The position numbers and the translations under genes were made by a program. DNA of 64,000 bases from Pomphorhynchus laevis (taxonomy: Eukaryota > Acanthocephala > Palaeacanthocephala > Echinorhynchida > Pomphorhynchidae): contig WNNJ02001835.1 of the NCBI GenBank assembly GCA_012934845.2, positions 116,008-180,007 on the forward strand, in the 5' to 3' direction. The notes beneath the pieces are model-generated. The model ran no database searches, was not told where the DNA came from, and saw only the letters and a program-made list of their open reading frames with translations. Positions 22,735-34,500 of the stretch are shown piece after piece; the stretch's first letter is position 1; every line of letters begins with the position of its first letter.

Positions 22735-24262
22735 AACGTGACAGTAAGGCCAAATACGTGGTAAGGACGTATTTCCTCTGATTAAATTTGATTATCTAGT
22801 GTATCTCATTTTAATACAATTTATATTTATATCAAGTTAAAATAAAAAATTGAAATTTAAAATAAAAGTCATTTTTATGAATTGACTAATAAATAACAAA
22901 CTATGTATCAGAATTAGGATTAGAGGTTATCAGGAGAAACTGCTATGCTACCAGATTTCGGCCCATGTTCCTCTACCCAACATAGCAGCGGGGCCAAATA
23001 CATGCTAATGATGTATTTCCTCTGAAAAACTATCTAGTATCTTATTCTAATACAAAGTATATTATTTATTATCCATCCATAAAAATTTGCCACTTAAGAG
23101 TTTAAATTTATTCTTTATATTATTGTGTTGATTTATATATTTTACTATTTTCTGCTTGATGTTATTTTTATAGTAACCAAGTTTAAAATATGCATCTATT
23201 AAATTATTTAAATGATTTTGAAGAAAGCCAATATCATTACATATTGTTGCAATTCTTAAAATTTCATTATTTGATGTATTATATTTTATATTATATGGTA
23301 TGTATGAATGTTCATGCAAAAATATGTTTCTTGTAAATTTAAATATGTCATCTTTACGATATAAATTAATAGTAGTTTTAGTTAATGTTAATTTAATGTT
23401 CATATCTAGATATACACCTTATTTATCATTAATATTGGTTTTATTAAGAATGCGGCTACCTGGATAAATTTGTTCACTAACAAATTAATTGAAATATATC
23501 GAAATATATCGAAACGTAAATTTCATATCTATAAATATTTTTTTTATAAACCGCTAGAATTAAATACACATATATCATCAATTTATTGAAGAATATATTT
23601 CATATCTTTATATAATTTAGATTTATTTTTTAAGCAGTCATGAACAAATTCATATTCTATAAAGCTTAAAAACAAGTCAGCTATAATTGGGCTACTATTA
23701 CCACCCATTGGAACACCTTTTACTTGTCTAAATATAGATGTCCCTACTTTTAAATAATTTTGATTTATCAAAATATTTAAGGATTCTATTAATTCAATTT
23801 TATCCATATATTTATATTTACTTGATGGTTTAATTTTTGTTAGATAGGCGTTATAATTATTATAACATATATATGTATATCTTTTTCCAAAATAGGATTT
23901 ATTAATTTTACTAACGCTTCTTTAATATCTACTAAATCTAGATTTGTATAAAGCGTACTAAAATCGTATGTATTTATATTTTGAAAATTTATTCCTTTTG
24001 TCTGTTCTAAAAATTCTTTTGTAGAATTAATACTGAAATAGTGTTTTATACCAGTATTAATTTCGATTACCTTGCAATATTTTTTAAAGTGTGCTTTAAT
24101 TACTTTAAGTATTTTATTCATATAGACAGAAAGTGGTTTTAATGTACATTTAAACGCACTACATATGAACCTAGGTTTTATTGGATTTTTGTGTAATTTT
24201 GGATTCCAATATAATATAGGTATAGTTTTATTATCTGATTCAACCTTTATACTCTTCTTATA
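22735..24262 (-). mobile_element. Naiad-like Penelope element: RT core plus terminal repeats
   Basis: Minus strand, in order: WNPKLHKNPI and FICSAFKCTLKPLS (about 24240-24150), NTYDFSTLYTNLD (RT motif A region), KGVPMGGNSSPIIADLFLSF (motif B), an IDDICVFN stretch (motif C region), then the thumb. The thumb frame at 23403-23062 ends WMDNK followed by a stop. No GIY-YIG domain follows; the element passes directly into the non-coding terminal repeat (23045-22735, two partial copies). The 5' end is cut at about 24262 against a SINE. Several breaks are present. The lack of a C-terminal endonuclease fits the Naiad type, which carries it at the N-terminus (compare 46860-48540). Confidence 0.85.
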
Positions 24263-24265
24263 CCT

Positions 24266-24862
24266 GGGTGTATGGAAATGGATATCATGAAGGAAGGATT
24301 CTGTAGCTGGTTTTCAATGCGAAAGTCACCTCGTGTGACCTAGCAACTATTCATTACATAAATAAGCATCTATCAAAGGATCACCACTCCCGATTTCAAT
24401 CGATATTCATGATCTCATACGATAAAATCTATAATAAGCATGCCAGAGAAGCATCTCGGACAATGCAGTTTCTGGATATCATGATGGAAGTTTTCATATA
24501 ATGTGTGAAATCTGGTAATCCTGGATTCGTAGCCTAGCAGTCAAGAGCGCAAGCCAAGCACGGTGAGCGACAGCTCGAATCTCGGATAAGTCAAATTTCA
24601 AAAGGCGAAGAGTTGGTAGTCAGCCTTCTGACGAGCCCGGGGCTACCAACATGTGGCAAAAAGCGGGCGAAACGAAAACGGTTGTGGCAATGGCGCCGTT
24701 AGTAGTCAGGGTGTATGGAAATGGATATCATGAAGGAAGGATTCTGTAGCTGGTTTTCAATGCGAAAGTCACCTCGTGTGACCTAGCAACTATTCATTAC
24801 ATAAATAAGCATCTATCAAAGGATCACCACTCCCGATTTCAATCAATCTTCATGATCTCATA

Positions 24863-24934
<72 letters not shown>
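24266..24934 (+). mobile_element. tRNA-derived SINE (442-bp unit) with flanking tail copies
   Basis: A tRNA-like head lies near 24523-24600. It has a box A-like TAGCCTAGCAG (24530-24540) and a box B-like GCTCGAATCTC (24573-24583), spaced as in pol III type 2 promoters. The body follows, with hairpin GTTGGTAG (24612-24619) / CTACCAAC (24643-24650). A tail of about 157 bp starts GTGTATGGAAATGGATATCA (24710) and ends ATCTCATACGAT before a (TA)n tract. The same 157-bp tail also precedes the head (24268-24424), so the arrangement is tandem with a 442-bp step. A second complete copy is at 39188-39742. Confidence 0.8.
24865..24932. repeat. (TA)n microsatellite
   Basis: About 34 uninterrupted AT/TA dinucleotides directly follow the SINE tail. 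A similar tract abuts the inverted SINE piece at 38979-39048. Confidence 0.95.
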
Positions 24935-24944
24935 AACCGTACTT

Positions 24945-25130
24945 TTCGGGTTTGTTCTAACTCTTCTCTTTCTCATCTTTCTTTATCCCGTCTGGTGTTC
25001 CACGAGGCTTCGTATTAGGCCCTTTGCTTTTATCTCTTCTTCTCGGTGATTTTTTTTCTATTTCTCATACATCTAACTTCTATGTTATGCAATATGCTGA
25101 TGACATATTGTATCATACGGTATTATATAT
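24945..25130 (+). mobile_element. LINE reverse transcriptase scrap (motifs B and C)
   Basis: A plus-strand frame reads SGVPRGFVLGPLLLSLLLGD and then MQYADDILYHT. These match RT motif B (SGVPQGSVLGPLLF) and motif C (YADD) of CR1/Jockey-type LINEs. The scrap lies between two SINE pieces in opposite orientation. The related scrap at 39955-40050 has motif A. Confidence 0.75.
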
Positions 25131-25135
25131 ATCGG

Positions 25136-25275
25136 TATTATATATATATTCGAGCGAGATCATGAAGATCGATTGAAATCGGGCTGGTGATCCTTTGATG
25201 GATGCTTATTTATGTATTGAATTATTGCTAGGTCACACAAGGTAACTTTCGCATTGAAAACCAGCTACAGAATCC
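25136..25275 (-). mobile_element. SINE tail fragment, inverted
   Basis: Reverse complement of the SINE tail (GATCATGAAGATCGATTGAA, GGTCACAC, GCATTGAAAACCAGCTACAG). With the copy at 24710-24866 it makes an inverted pair around the (TA)n tract and the LINE scrap. Confidence 0.8.
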
Positions 25276-25570
25276 TTTCTTTATTAATCGTCTATGACAA
25301 ATTTTCTGATATATTTTTTGTATATAAGAATTAAATGGTTCATTTATAAAATTCATAAGGTATTTATGAATTAATGTTTATTTAAGGTTAATCGTTCGTA
25401 CTTGATTTTACATCAACTATGAAAAATTGGCTAATCAGATTTGAATTTAAAACAAAAGCGTTCGATAGCCATCGTCTTTGACATTCAAGAAAAATAAAAA
25501 TAACTTTCTTAATTAAGCCTAAAGTTTTATTCAATTAAATAAATTACAATAAGTAAATACTACCGTGTTG

Positions 25571-28500
25571 CTAGCTCGAAGAATGCATCGTATTGCTACT
25601 AACGAGTGCTGAAGTCTTAATGCTTTTAATGACTTCGTTCAGATTCAAAAATTGATAGGAATGATAATCTTTATGACTAGAGAACGGTAATTGTGAGGCT
25701 TCGTTGAGAATGCGCTATACACATTAGAATATAGTTGCGAGAGATGTAAACAATTGTTATAGTTACTTGATATGCGTCTATTTGATTTTTGAGTTTCTTT
25801 AAATCTCCGTTGTTAATATCCGTGGACTTCTGCAGGTTTTGACAGGACCCTCGCTGTCTTCTAATCGCCTTTCCTAATGAAATAGCATAGTCAGAAACAA
25901 AAGTACGTCGTAGCACATTCGAAATCAACATATATTTTCTTTACCTGTATTGTCTTTTAATCGTCTAAGTCCCGATAATACATCGGCTTCTCTGTCAATA
26001 ACTCTGTTAAAAAATGTATCGTTGAAAATTTTAACCAGAAAAGTTTTATATTCTTGTTAAACGGCTCAAAATTTTTAATAAAACAACTTTAATTTTCGGA
26101 AATTATTTTAAAATTCTATTAACGAAGTATCTAGAATTTTCCAGTTTATTGCCTTGCTCCGATCACTTTTGGTAATCTCGTTAGCAAAAAAAATATAAAA
26201 TAATATCAATTTATCCAGGATTTCCTTTATGTAATTGTATCAAGCAATAAATCCTCTTTTTATGGTTTGCAATTTCGTCGTCACTTACAAAGTAAGGACA
26301 GAAATGGATACTAGAACGCTTAAAATATGATAAATGACGCTAGAACAAGAGACCCGAAACTACAGATAGCATCATCGACATTCCGGACAAATTCGGTTAA
26401 TGATAACATCAATAAAATTAGGTAACAACACAATTTACATAAAAGTATAAAATTAGAGTATTTTAAACATCATGCAAAATTCACTCGGTTATTTTAAATC
26501 AGCTTGCTCTTGAAGTATAAAATCCGAATTTGCAAAATTATCAAAAAGAAATAAGACCGTCAAATGCAGTTACTTATGTTCGGTATTTTAAAAGCGTGAA
26601 TAAGCGTTTTTAATATGAAATTCTTGATTATGTTAGCGATTTATTTAAAAAATTGAAACCAGTACTCAATTAATATCAAAACAAGTTAGTTAATTATTGG
26701 AGTCTGCTCCCTAATTAAGTCAAGATGGAACATATTCAATTGTATGTTATAAAATTGTGTGAAAAAGGACAAACGCTCTACAACGTATCGTAATGCTCAA
26801 GCTTGATAATGAAAGTAAATGTAAACACAAAAATTAAATGAAAAACAACTTGACAATCCAATGGAATCAAACCTCTCGCATCATGCACTCTCTATTGACT
26901 TCTTTGTAAGCAGCACACGTCAAAGTCACAAGATCGCGTTGTTGAAAGACGTAGATGCATACGATGATGAAGTGGGTTCACTCTTCATTATTATTAATAA
27001 TAATATCGACCTTCATAACGAAAGCAAGGAAACTAACGATGAAAACTAGACGGATTATGAATCAACCGTATTCAATATACGAGTGAAAATGAGTTTGATT
27101 TTGGATCTTTAGATATCCAGGTATCTGTGTGCTTCTCGCTCTACTTTCAACCGATTCTGTCGAAACTAATTGTGTAGATATACCATTAACCGAAATGACG
27201 GAGCCCATTTGCGGGTATTCCATTTATGTGTAAAAAGAATGTTTTTATATAAAAAATATATTATTAATATATTAATATTGATAATAATATTAATAAAATT
27301 CCACTCTAATGATTTGATTTGCAGTGCGATAATGTTAAAAACTCGTGGAGCAGAACCGATCAAACGCTCTAACACTGACTTTTTATTTCAATAAATAGAG
27401 TCACATTGAAAAATCTAATTTATTGATTAAAGCATTTCCAGATATTGAAAATTGATCCGAATCAATAATATCGTTAAAACTCATTAACATTTCGAAAATA
27501 GTCGATTGAATATACAGTATAACGTTCTAATCGTTAGGTATCTTGTGCATGCAACTATTTGTAAAGGTACATTATGCGTTATTATTCTAATATTACCACA
27601 ATCAAAAATAAAAACCAGCAAAACAAAAAATTCGTAATTTACAAGAAATTCATTGCAATCAAAAGAAAACATTATACAAATTAAACAATTAAACAATAAA
27701 ATTGAAATTGAAGAGATAACAAAATCAACTAAAAACAAGCAAATTTAAATTAGATCAAAATAAGACATCATAAAAACCAAAATACAAAAAAGACAAAACA
27801 CTGCAAAACACTTATCAATGTAAGCATAGATCATAACATCCAGTGTTGCCCTCTAAACATTTAAGTCCATAGGACTTAGTCAATAGTGACTCCGAGGCTA
27901 TCTTAGTTTTTAGATGAGGTTGAACCAACTCAATCTTTGCAGAGTCGATATCCATGCCGTGACTAGTCTTCCTTACGATACATTACACTATTCATGGGTG
28001 TGCATATATGCGTGCGTGTTCAAGAAGCCTCTCTCGTAAGTGACGACGAGTCCGATCAAAATATTATTTCTTACACGAGGAGCAAGGGATGCTGTAAACT
28101 AGACCAAGATAATCTGGTTTATATATACCTTATATATAAGGGACCGTTTATATATTTAGCATAATACATATTAACGATTTAACAAATTAAAGCACAAATT
28201 CGTTGTACTTACGCCTGACGTAGTTGCTTAAAATCAACAGCAGCCTGTTGTGACGCATTCATTAGACTGCTATTCGCAGCCATTTCTAACTTATCGAGAT
28301 CCAGAATATGTTTTCGAAGTTCGCGAGAAAGAAGTTTGCTGGCTAATTGTAAAAATAAAAAAATATGATTTTATCAATTTTCTGCTAGGATCTGATAAGA
28401 TTTCTGTTAAGATTTTTATAATAAGAAAATGCGGACGTATTAGAGAAATGGTTGAAATCCAGCAAATTAAAACAAAGATTTATTAATAAATATACAAATA

Positions 28501-31500
28501 TATTTTCTATAATGCGTCAATTTGCATTATAATACAAAATAATAATTCACATATTAAAAGCGAATTTATTATAATGAATTTATTATAATGAATTCATCTT
28601 TTTACCAAAAGATGACATCTTGTTCAACATGTATACAAATAAAGTGATTAAGATTTATTCTTTAAACGCTTAATTTTTGAACATGAATAAACAAAACATT
28701 TTAAATGCTTTAAAATATTTTAATCATAAACAAAAGATGATAAAATATGCATTTTTCTGCTGATGCTATAAGCAGCTATCGAAATATAAAAATAATGAAT
28801 TGATCATTGTCAATCCCGCTCCAAAATTAAACGATTAATTTTGGAGCGGTTTTTAATTATTTAATTAAACAATTAATTAAACGATGTTTTTTTTATTAAT
28901 CGACAATTATGAATATCGTTGAATATTTGTGTATTATAATTTCACAATCATTTTATTATCCTCAGCAATGAACGATCGATTATATTCGATTATTTTAAAT
29001 GCACTTTTCTTATATTTAAATGCGTTCAGTGTTAAATTGATAAAATTAGCAAAATAATAATAATTTAATAAAATATTTTATATAATAAATTCAAAGCACA
29101 TAATCGTCTGAATTGATTTCAAATGGTTTATGACTATTTAATCTCTAAGATGTTTCTTATCCCGATGTATATCTATTTGATGTATATGAATCAAATATGC
29201 ATATCTTCCCTAACTCTAAAAAACGCCTATAATTTTTAAAATGTAATTCTGTAATCCCTTCTCTTTTTTGGGGCCTATTGAATACTATCAAATTGAATGT
29301 GTACACACTGAGACCGGGAGACAGATTGAGAATCTCTCTTTAACACAATAAGCGTTAAAAATATGGTTTAATGTTGTTTGATTGAATAATCCCTTCAGTG
29401 AATGGATACCTTTGCCGACTCTTGTTGTGCCTGCCAATACTGTAATGCTCTCACTGAACGAGACAACAGCATGAAACTTAATATTAGCCCATCTTTCTAG
29501 CGGCAATGCATAGGAAAAAAATAATTTATCCAAATAATTAATGGATAATAAATGTGTACTGAGCATTACACGAGATTACCGCTTTTTGCGTTGATAGAGA
29601 AAGGATTCAATTTACATTGATTCAATCTATATAGGTATAATGAAGATTTATATATGCAATCAGGGGATTGGTATATTCAATTTTCAGAGAAAGAACATGT
29701 AGTTGAATAATAATGGATCTGTATATTCTAGTTTCAGCAGATACGTGTTTACCATCGTAGACCTCTCGATGAAAAATCTGGATTTCATATTTATTTTTCA
29801 TTACTTCTAGCTTATCAAATCAGTTAACATAAATTGACTTGGAATGTACAAATATATGAAACTGTTGTTCCAGTGCAATTGTTTAATAAACCGCCGATAC
29901 AATTTTGGAATAATTGCTATTAGATTATCAGTAAGTGATTGATCCCTACATATTAATTCTTGTATCAATAGTGGTTCCTGATACAGTAATCAGCGCACTA
30001 CTGATTGATTTATCAATTGTGAGTTGAGATAAAGTTTATTGCAAACACATAACCACTGATACACTGTATTTTCTCGTAAGTTAGTGATTTGCAAGTTTCC
30101 TGATTTTGCGATATTTTTTATCTGCGGTTAGCGTGAAATCCTTTTTATAATTTAAAATAAAACGCATTGTAAGTAAAATTTTTATGTAAAATTTTTATAA
30201 TTTTATAATTTGACAGGCTAGATTTTTATAATTTTTAACATACGTGTTTGAAATGTAGACGGTGTCAACAATCAAGTCAGCAAAATTCTAACACGTATTT
30301 CAGTAGAATACAGTTAGAATACATGTTATAGAACACTTATAGAACACAGACTTCGCTACTTTAAACTTGTATGGACCCAATGAAATTATAATTTTGACGG
30401 GAATGGATTCTGAAGACGAAAATATCGATCTCAAAAAGTTGTACAGAATTATACACACCCTGAAACTTCAGAACATGCGGCACGGGAATCCACACTTTTC
30501 ATATAATTCGATTAAACGTAAGCATCATAGATTGTCGGATCAGATCAAAGTCATCTTGCGCCGACGATGAATATATATAGAGAGAGCGAATGTACACTAC
30601 CCATGCCGGCATCAATGTCGGCAGCGTAATTACCATATCTCCGGCCTTATAAAACGACAATGACCTAGGTTGTCTTGACCTCGATTACGATGGCAGCAAA
30701 CAAGGACAGCTTTCCGGGCAACCCGAGGAACCCACGGACGATGCCCAACGCAAGAATACAACATTTGAATCAATTTTATTAATTTTAAGTATGCTCTAAT
30801 TTTTATTAGATCGTTAGAAACAGAAGCAAATTTTTTAGACTGTAATTTAGATCTGTATACTTTTGACGCGATTTTATTTCTCGATCTTAGTTCTACAATA
30901 ATTAGCACACATATTACCATTTGCTTTATTATTATTTAATAATAATTTAATAACTTTATTTTTATTATTTGACTGCTATTAGAAGAAAGATTGCTGTTAT
31001 TTCATAACATATAAATAACTTAGTAATATGTAATAAACAATTAATTTATACCCAAAAATAATTTTAATTTACAAGTTTACAGGTAATTTGCAGAACCAAA
31101 ACATATGCTAGAACCAAAATATATGATGCAATATGTAACGGAGTTTTAAGAGTCAACAGATTATGGCTTTTCATTAGAGGTTTTTTGGCTCATTGCAAAA
31201 ATTCTAAAGTCATTTAGTTATTCAATGCAAACATATATTCAACAATATACAAAATCAGAGCTTTACTAGAATATGCAATTGTATCGTTTTATTTAAAGGC
31301 TATTTAGAAAATATAAAATCAAATTAGCTGAGTTACATATTTAATATAATTTCAAAATAAATAATTAAATAATTATAAAAGATTTTATACAATTTATATC
31401 AAATAAAAATTTATAATTGAAATTTAAAAATAAAAGTCAATTTTTATGAATTGACTAATAAATAACAGACGATATATAAGAATAATGATTAGAGGTTATC

Positions 31501-34500
31501 AGAAGGAACTGCTATGCTATCAGGTTCGGGCCGTATTCCTCAAAAATGGGTAATTTCGGCCCCTAAGAATCATAAATATGCTATCAGGTTTGGGACCCTA
31601 TTCCTCAAAAATGGGTAATTCCGGACCATAAGAATCATGAATTTAGCTTTGATTATATACGCTCAAAAAGGGTAATTTAATTGCAAATACAAATTAAATC
31701 TTGATATTTGTAATATAGACAAAATTAAAGTTTTATATACTAATAGAGTATGTAATAAAATCGAACTCCTCTAAAACTTATTTAGTTAATTTAATAGAAG
31801 AACACATAAAACTATACAATATTTCATATATCGAAAACAAAAATGTTGATAAAATCAATTAATCTGTTGTCGTTACAATTATGATTATGACAACTAATAA
31901 ACAAACTTCGAATCTGTAAAAATGAATAGCTTTATCCATCAAGCAAAACTAGTTCACTATTTAAAATTATAAAAGCTACACTATTTTGAACAAGACTGAA
32001 TTTCAAAACTAAATGAAAATAATGGTTATTAGCAAATTTATAACTTAACAAATTAACTTAACAAAATATATTATAATATAATATAATTTGTCAAGTTATA
32101 TCTTAACTTAACAAATTTGTAATATATATTTGTAATATTATAAATTGTTCAAATCGTACTAGTTATCGTATACAATTCTTTCGGGTTCAATAAAAAAGAA
32201 AAAAAAATATAAAATTAAATTAATAAATAAAAATAATAAAATACACTTTTATTAAAGTAATCTTATCATATTACATTCAATAAATTTGTAATATTATAAA
32301 TTGTTCAAATCGTACTAGTTATCGTATACAATTCTTTCGGGTTCAATAAATAAAGAAAAAAATATAAAATTAAATAAATAAATAAAAATAATAAAATATA
32401 CTTTTATTAAAGTAATCTTATTAGATTACATTCAATAAATTTGTAATATTATAAATTGTTCAAATCGTACTAGTTATCGTATACAATTCTTTCGGGTTCA
32501 ATAAATAAAGAAAAAAATATAAAATTAAATAAATAAATAAAAATAATAAAATATACTTTTATTAAAGTAATCTTATCATATTACATTCAATAAATTTGTA
32601 ATATTATAAATTGTTCAAATCGTACTAGTTATCGTATACAATTCTTTCGGGTTCAATAAAAAAGAAAAAAATATAAAATTAAATAAATAAATAAAAATAA
32701 TAAAATATACTTTTATTAAAGTAATCTTATCATATTACATTCAATAAATTTGTAATATTATAAATTGTTCAAATCGTACTAGTTATCGTATACAATTCTT
32801 TCGGGTTCAATAAATAAAGAAAAAAATATAAAATTAAATAAATAAATAAAAATAATAAAATATACTTTTATTAAAGTAATCTTATCATATTACATTCAAT
32901 AAATTTGTAATATTATAAATTGTTCAAATCGTACTAGTTATCGTATACAATTCTTTCGGGTTCAATAAATAAAGAAAAAAATATAAAATTAAATAAATAA
33001 ATAAAAATAATAAAATATACTTTTATTAAAGTAATCTTATCATATTACATTCAATAAATTTGTAATATTATAAATTGTTCAAATCGTACTAGTTATCGTA
33101 TACAATTCTTTCGGGTTCAATAAATAAAGAAAAAAATATAAAATTAAATAAATAAATAAAAATAATAAAATATACTTTTATTAAAGTAATCTTATCATAT
33201 TACATTCAATAAATTTGTAATATTATAAATTGTTCAAATCGTACTAGTTATCGTATACAATTCTTTCGGGTTCAATAAATAAAGAAAAAAATATAAAATT
33301 AAATAAATAAATAAAAATAATAAAATATACTTTTATTAAAGTAATCTTATCATATTACATTCAATAAATTTGTAATATTATAAATTGTTCAAATCGTACT
33401 AGTTATCGTATACAATTCTTTCGGGTTCAATAAATAAAGAAAAAAATATAAAATTAAATAAATAAATAAAAATAATAAAATATACTTTTATTAAAGTAAT
33501 CTTATCATATTACATTCAATAAATTTGTAATATTATAAATTGTTCAAATCGTACTAGTTATCGTATACAATTCTTTCGGGTTCAATAAATAAAGAAAAAA
33601 ATATAAAATTAAATAAATAAATAAAAATAATAAAATATACTTTTATTAAAGTAATCTTATCATATTACATTCAATAAATTTGTAATATTATAAATTGTTC
33701 AAATCGTACTAGTTATCGTATACAATTCTTTCGGGTTCAATAAAAAAGAAAAAAATATAAAATTAAATAAATAAATAAAAATAATAAAATATACTTTTAT
33801 TAAAGTAATCTTATCATATTACATTCAATAAATTTGTAATATTATAAATTGTTCAAATCGTACTAGTTATCGTATACAATTCTTTCGGGTTCAATAAAAA
33901 AGAAAAAAATATAAAATTAAATTAATAAATAAAAATAATAAAATATACTTTTATTAAAGTAATCTTATGATATTACATTCAATAAATTTGTAATATTATA
34001 AATTGTTCAAATCGTACTAGTTATCGTATACAATTCTTTCGGGTTCAATAAAAAAGAAAAAAATATAAAATTAAATAAATAAATAAAAATAATAAAATAT
34101 ACTTTTATTAAAGTAATCTTATCATATTACATTCAATAAATTTGTAATATTATAAATTGTTCAAATCGTACTAGTTATCGTATACAATTCTTTCGGGTTC
34201 AATAAATAAAGAAAAAAATATAAAATTAAATAAATAAATAAAAATAATAAAATATACTTTTATTAAAGTAATCTTATCATATTACATTCAATAAATTTGT
34301 AATATTATAAATTGTTCAAATCGTACTAGTTATCGTATACAATTCTTTCGGGTTCAATAAATAAAGAAAAAAATATAAAATTAAATTAATAAATAAAAAT
34401 AATAAAATATACTTTTATTAAAGTAATCTTATTAGATTACATTCAATAAATTTGTAATATTATAAATTGTTCAAATCGTACTAGTTATCGTATACAATTC

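Larger units (their letters stand above)
28343..31369 (-). other. Right part of intron 2 of the minus-strand gene
   Basis: AT-rich unique-looking DNA with the hairpin at 28816-28849 and one small plus-strand frame (30403-30570). A patch at 30600-30760 is richer in G+C, with CCCATGCCGGCATCAATGTC and CCGGGCAACCCGAGGAACCC. I could not assign it. Confidence 0.4.

Noticed and set aside
24852-25049. Frame beginning with repeated IYIY
   Set aside because: Translation of the (TA)n tract; the same applies to frames over 38780-39094.
29288-29566. Minus-strand frame with AGTTRVGKG resembling a P-loop
   Set aside because: The match is short, the last residue of the motif is wrong, and no other ATPase motif is present.
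30600-30920. GC-richer patch as a possible RNA gene or transposon exon
   Set aside because: No tRNA or rRNA fold or motif could be made out, and the minus-strand frame (30920-30630) has no recognisable domain.
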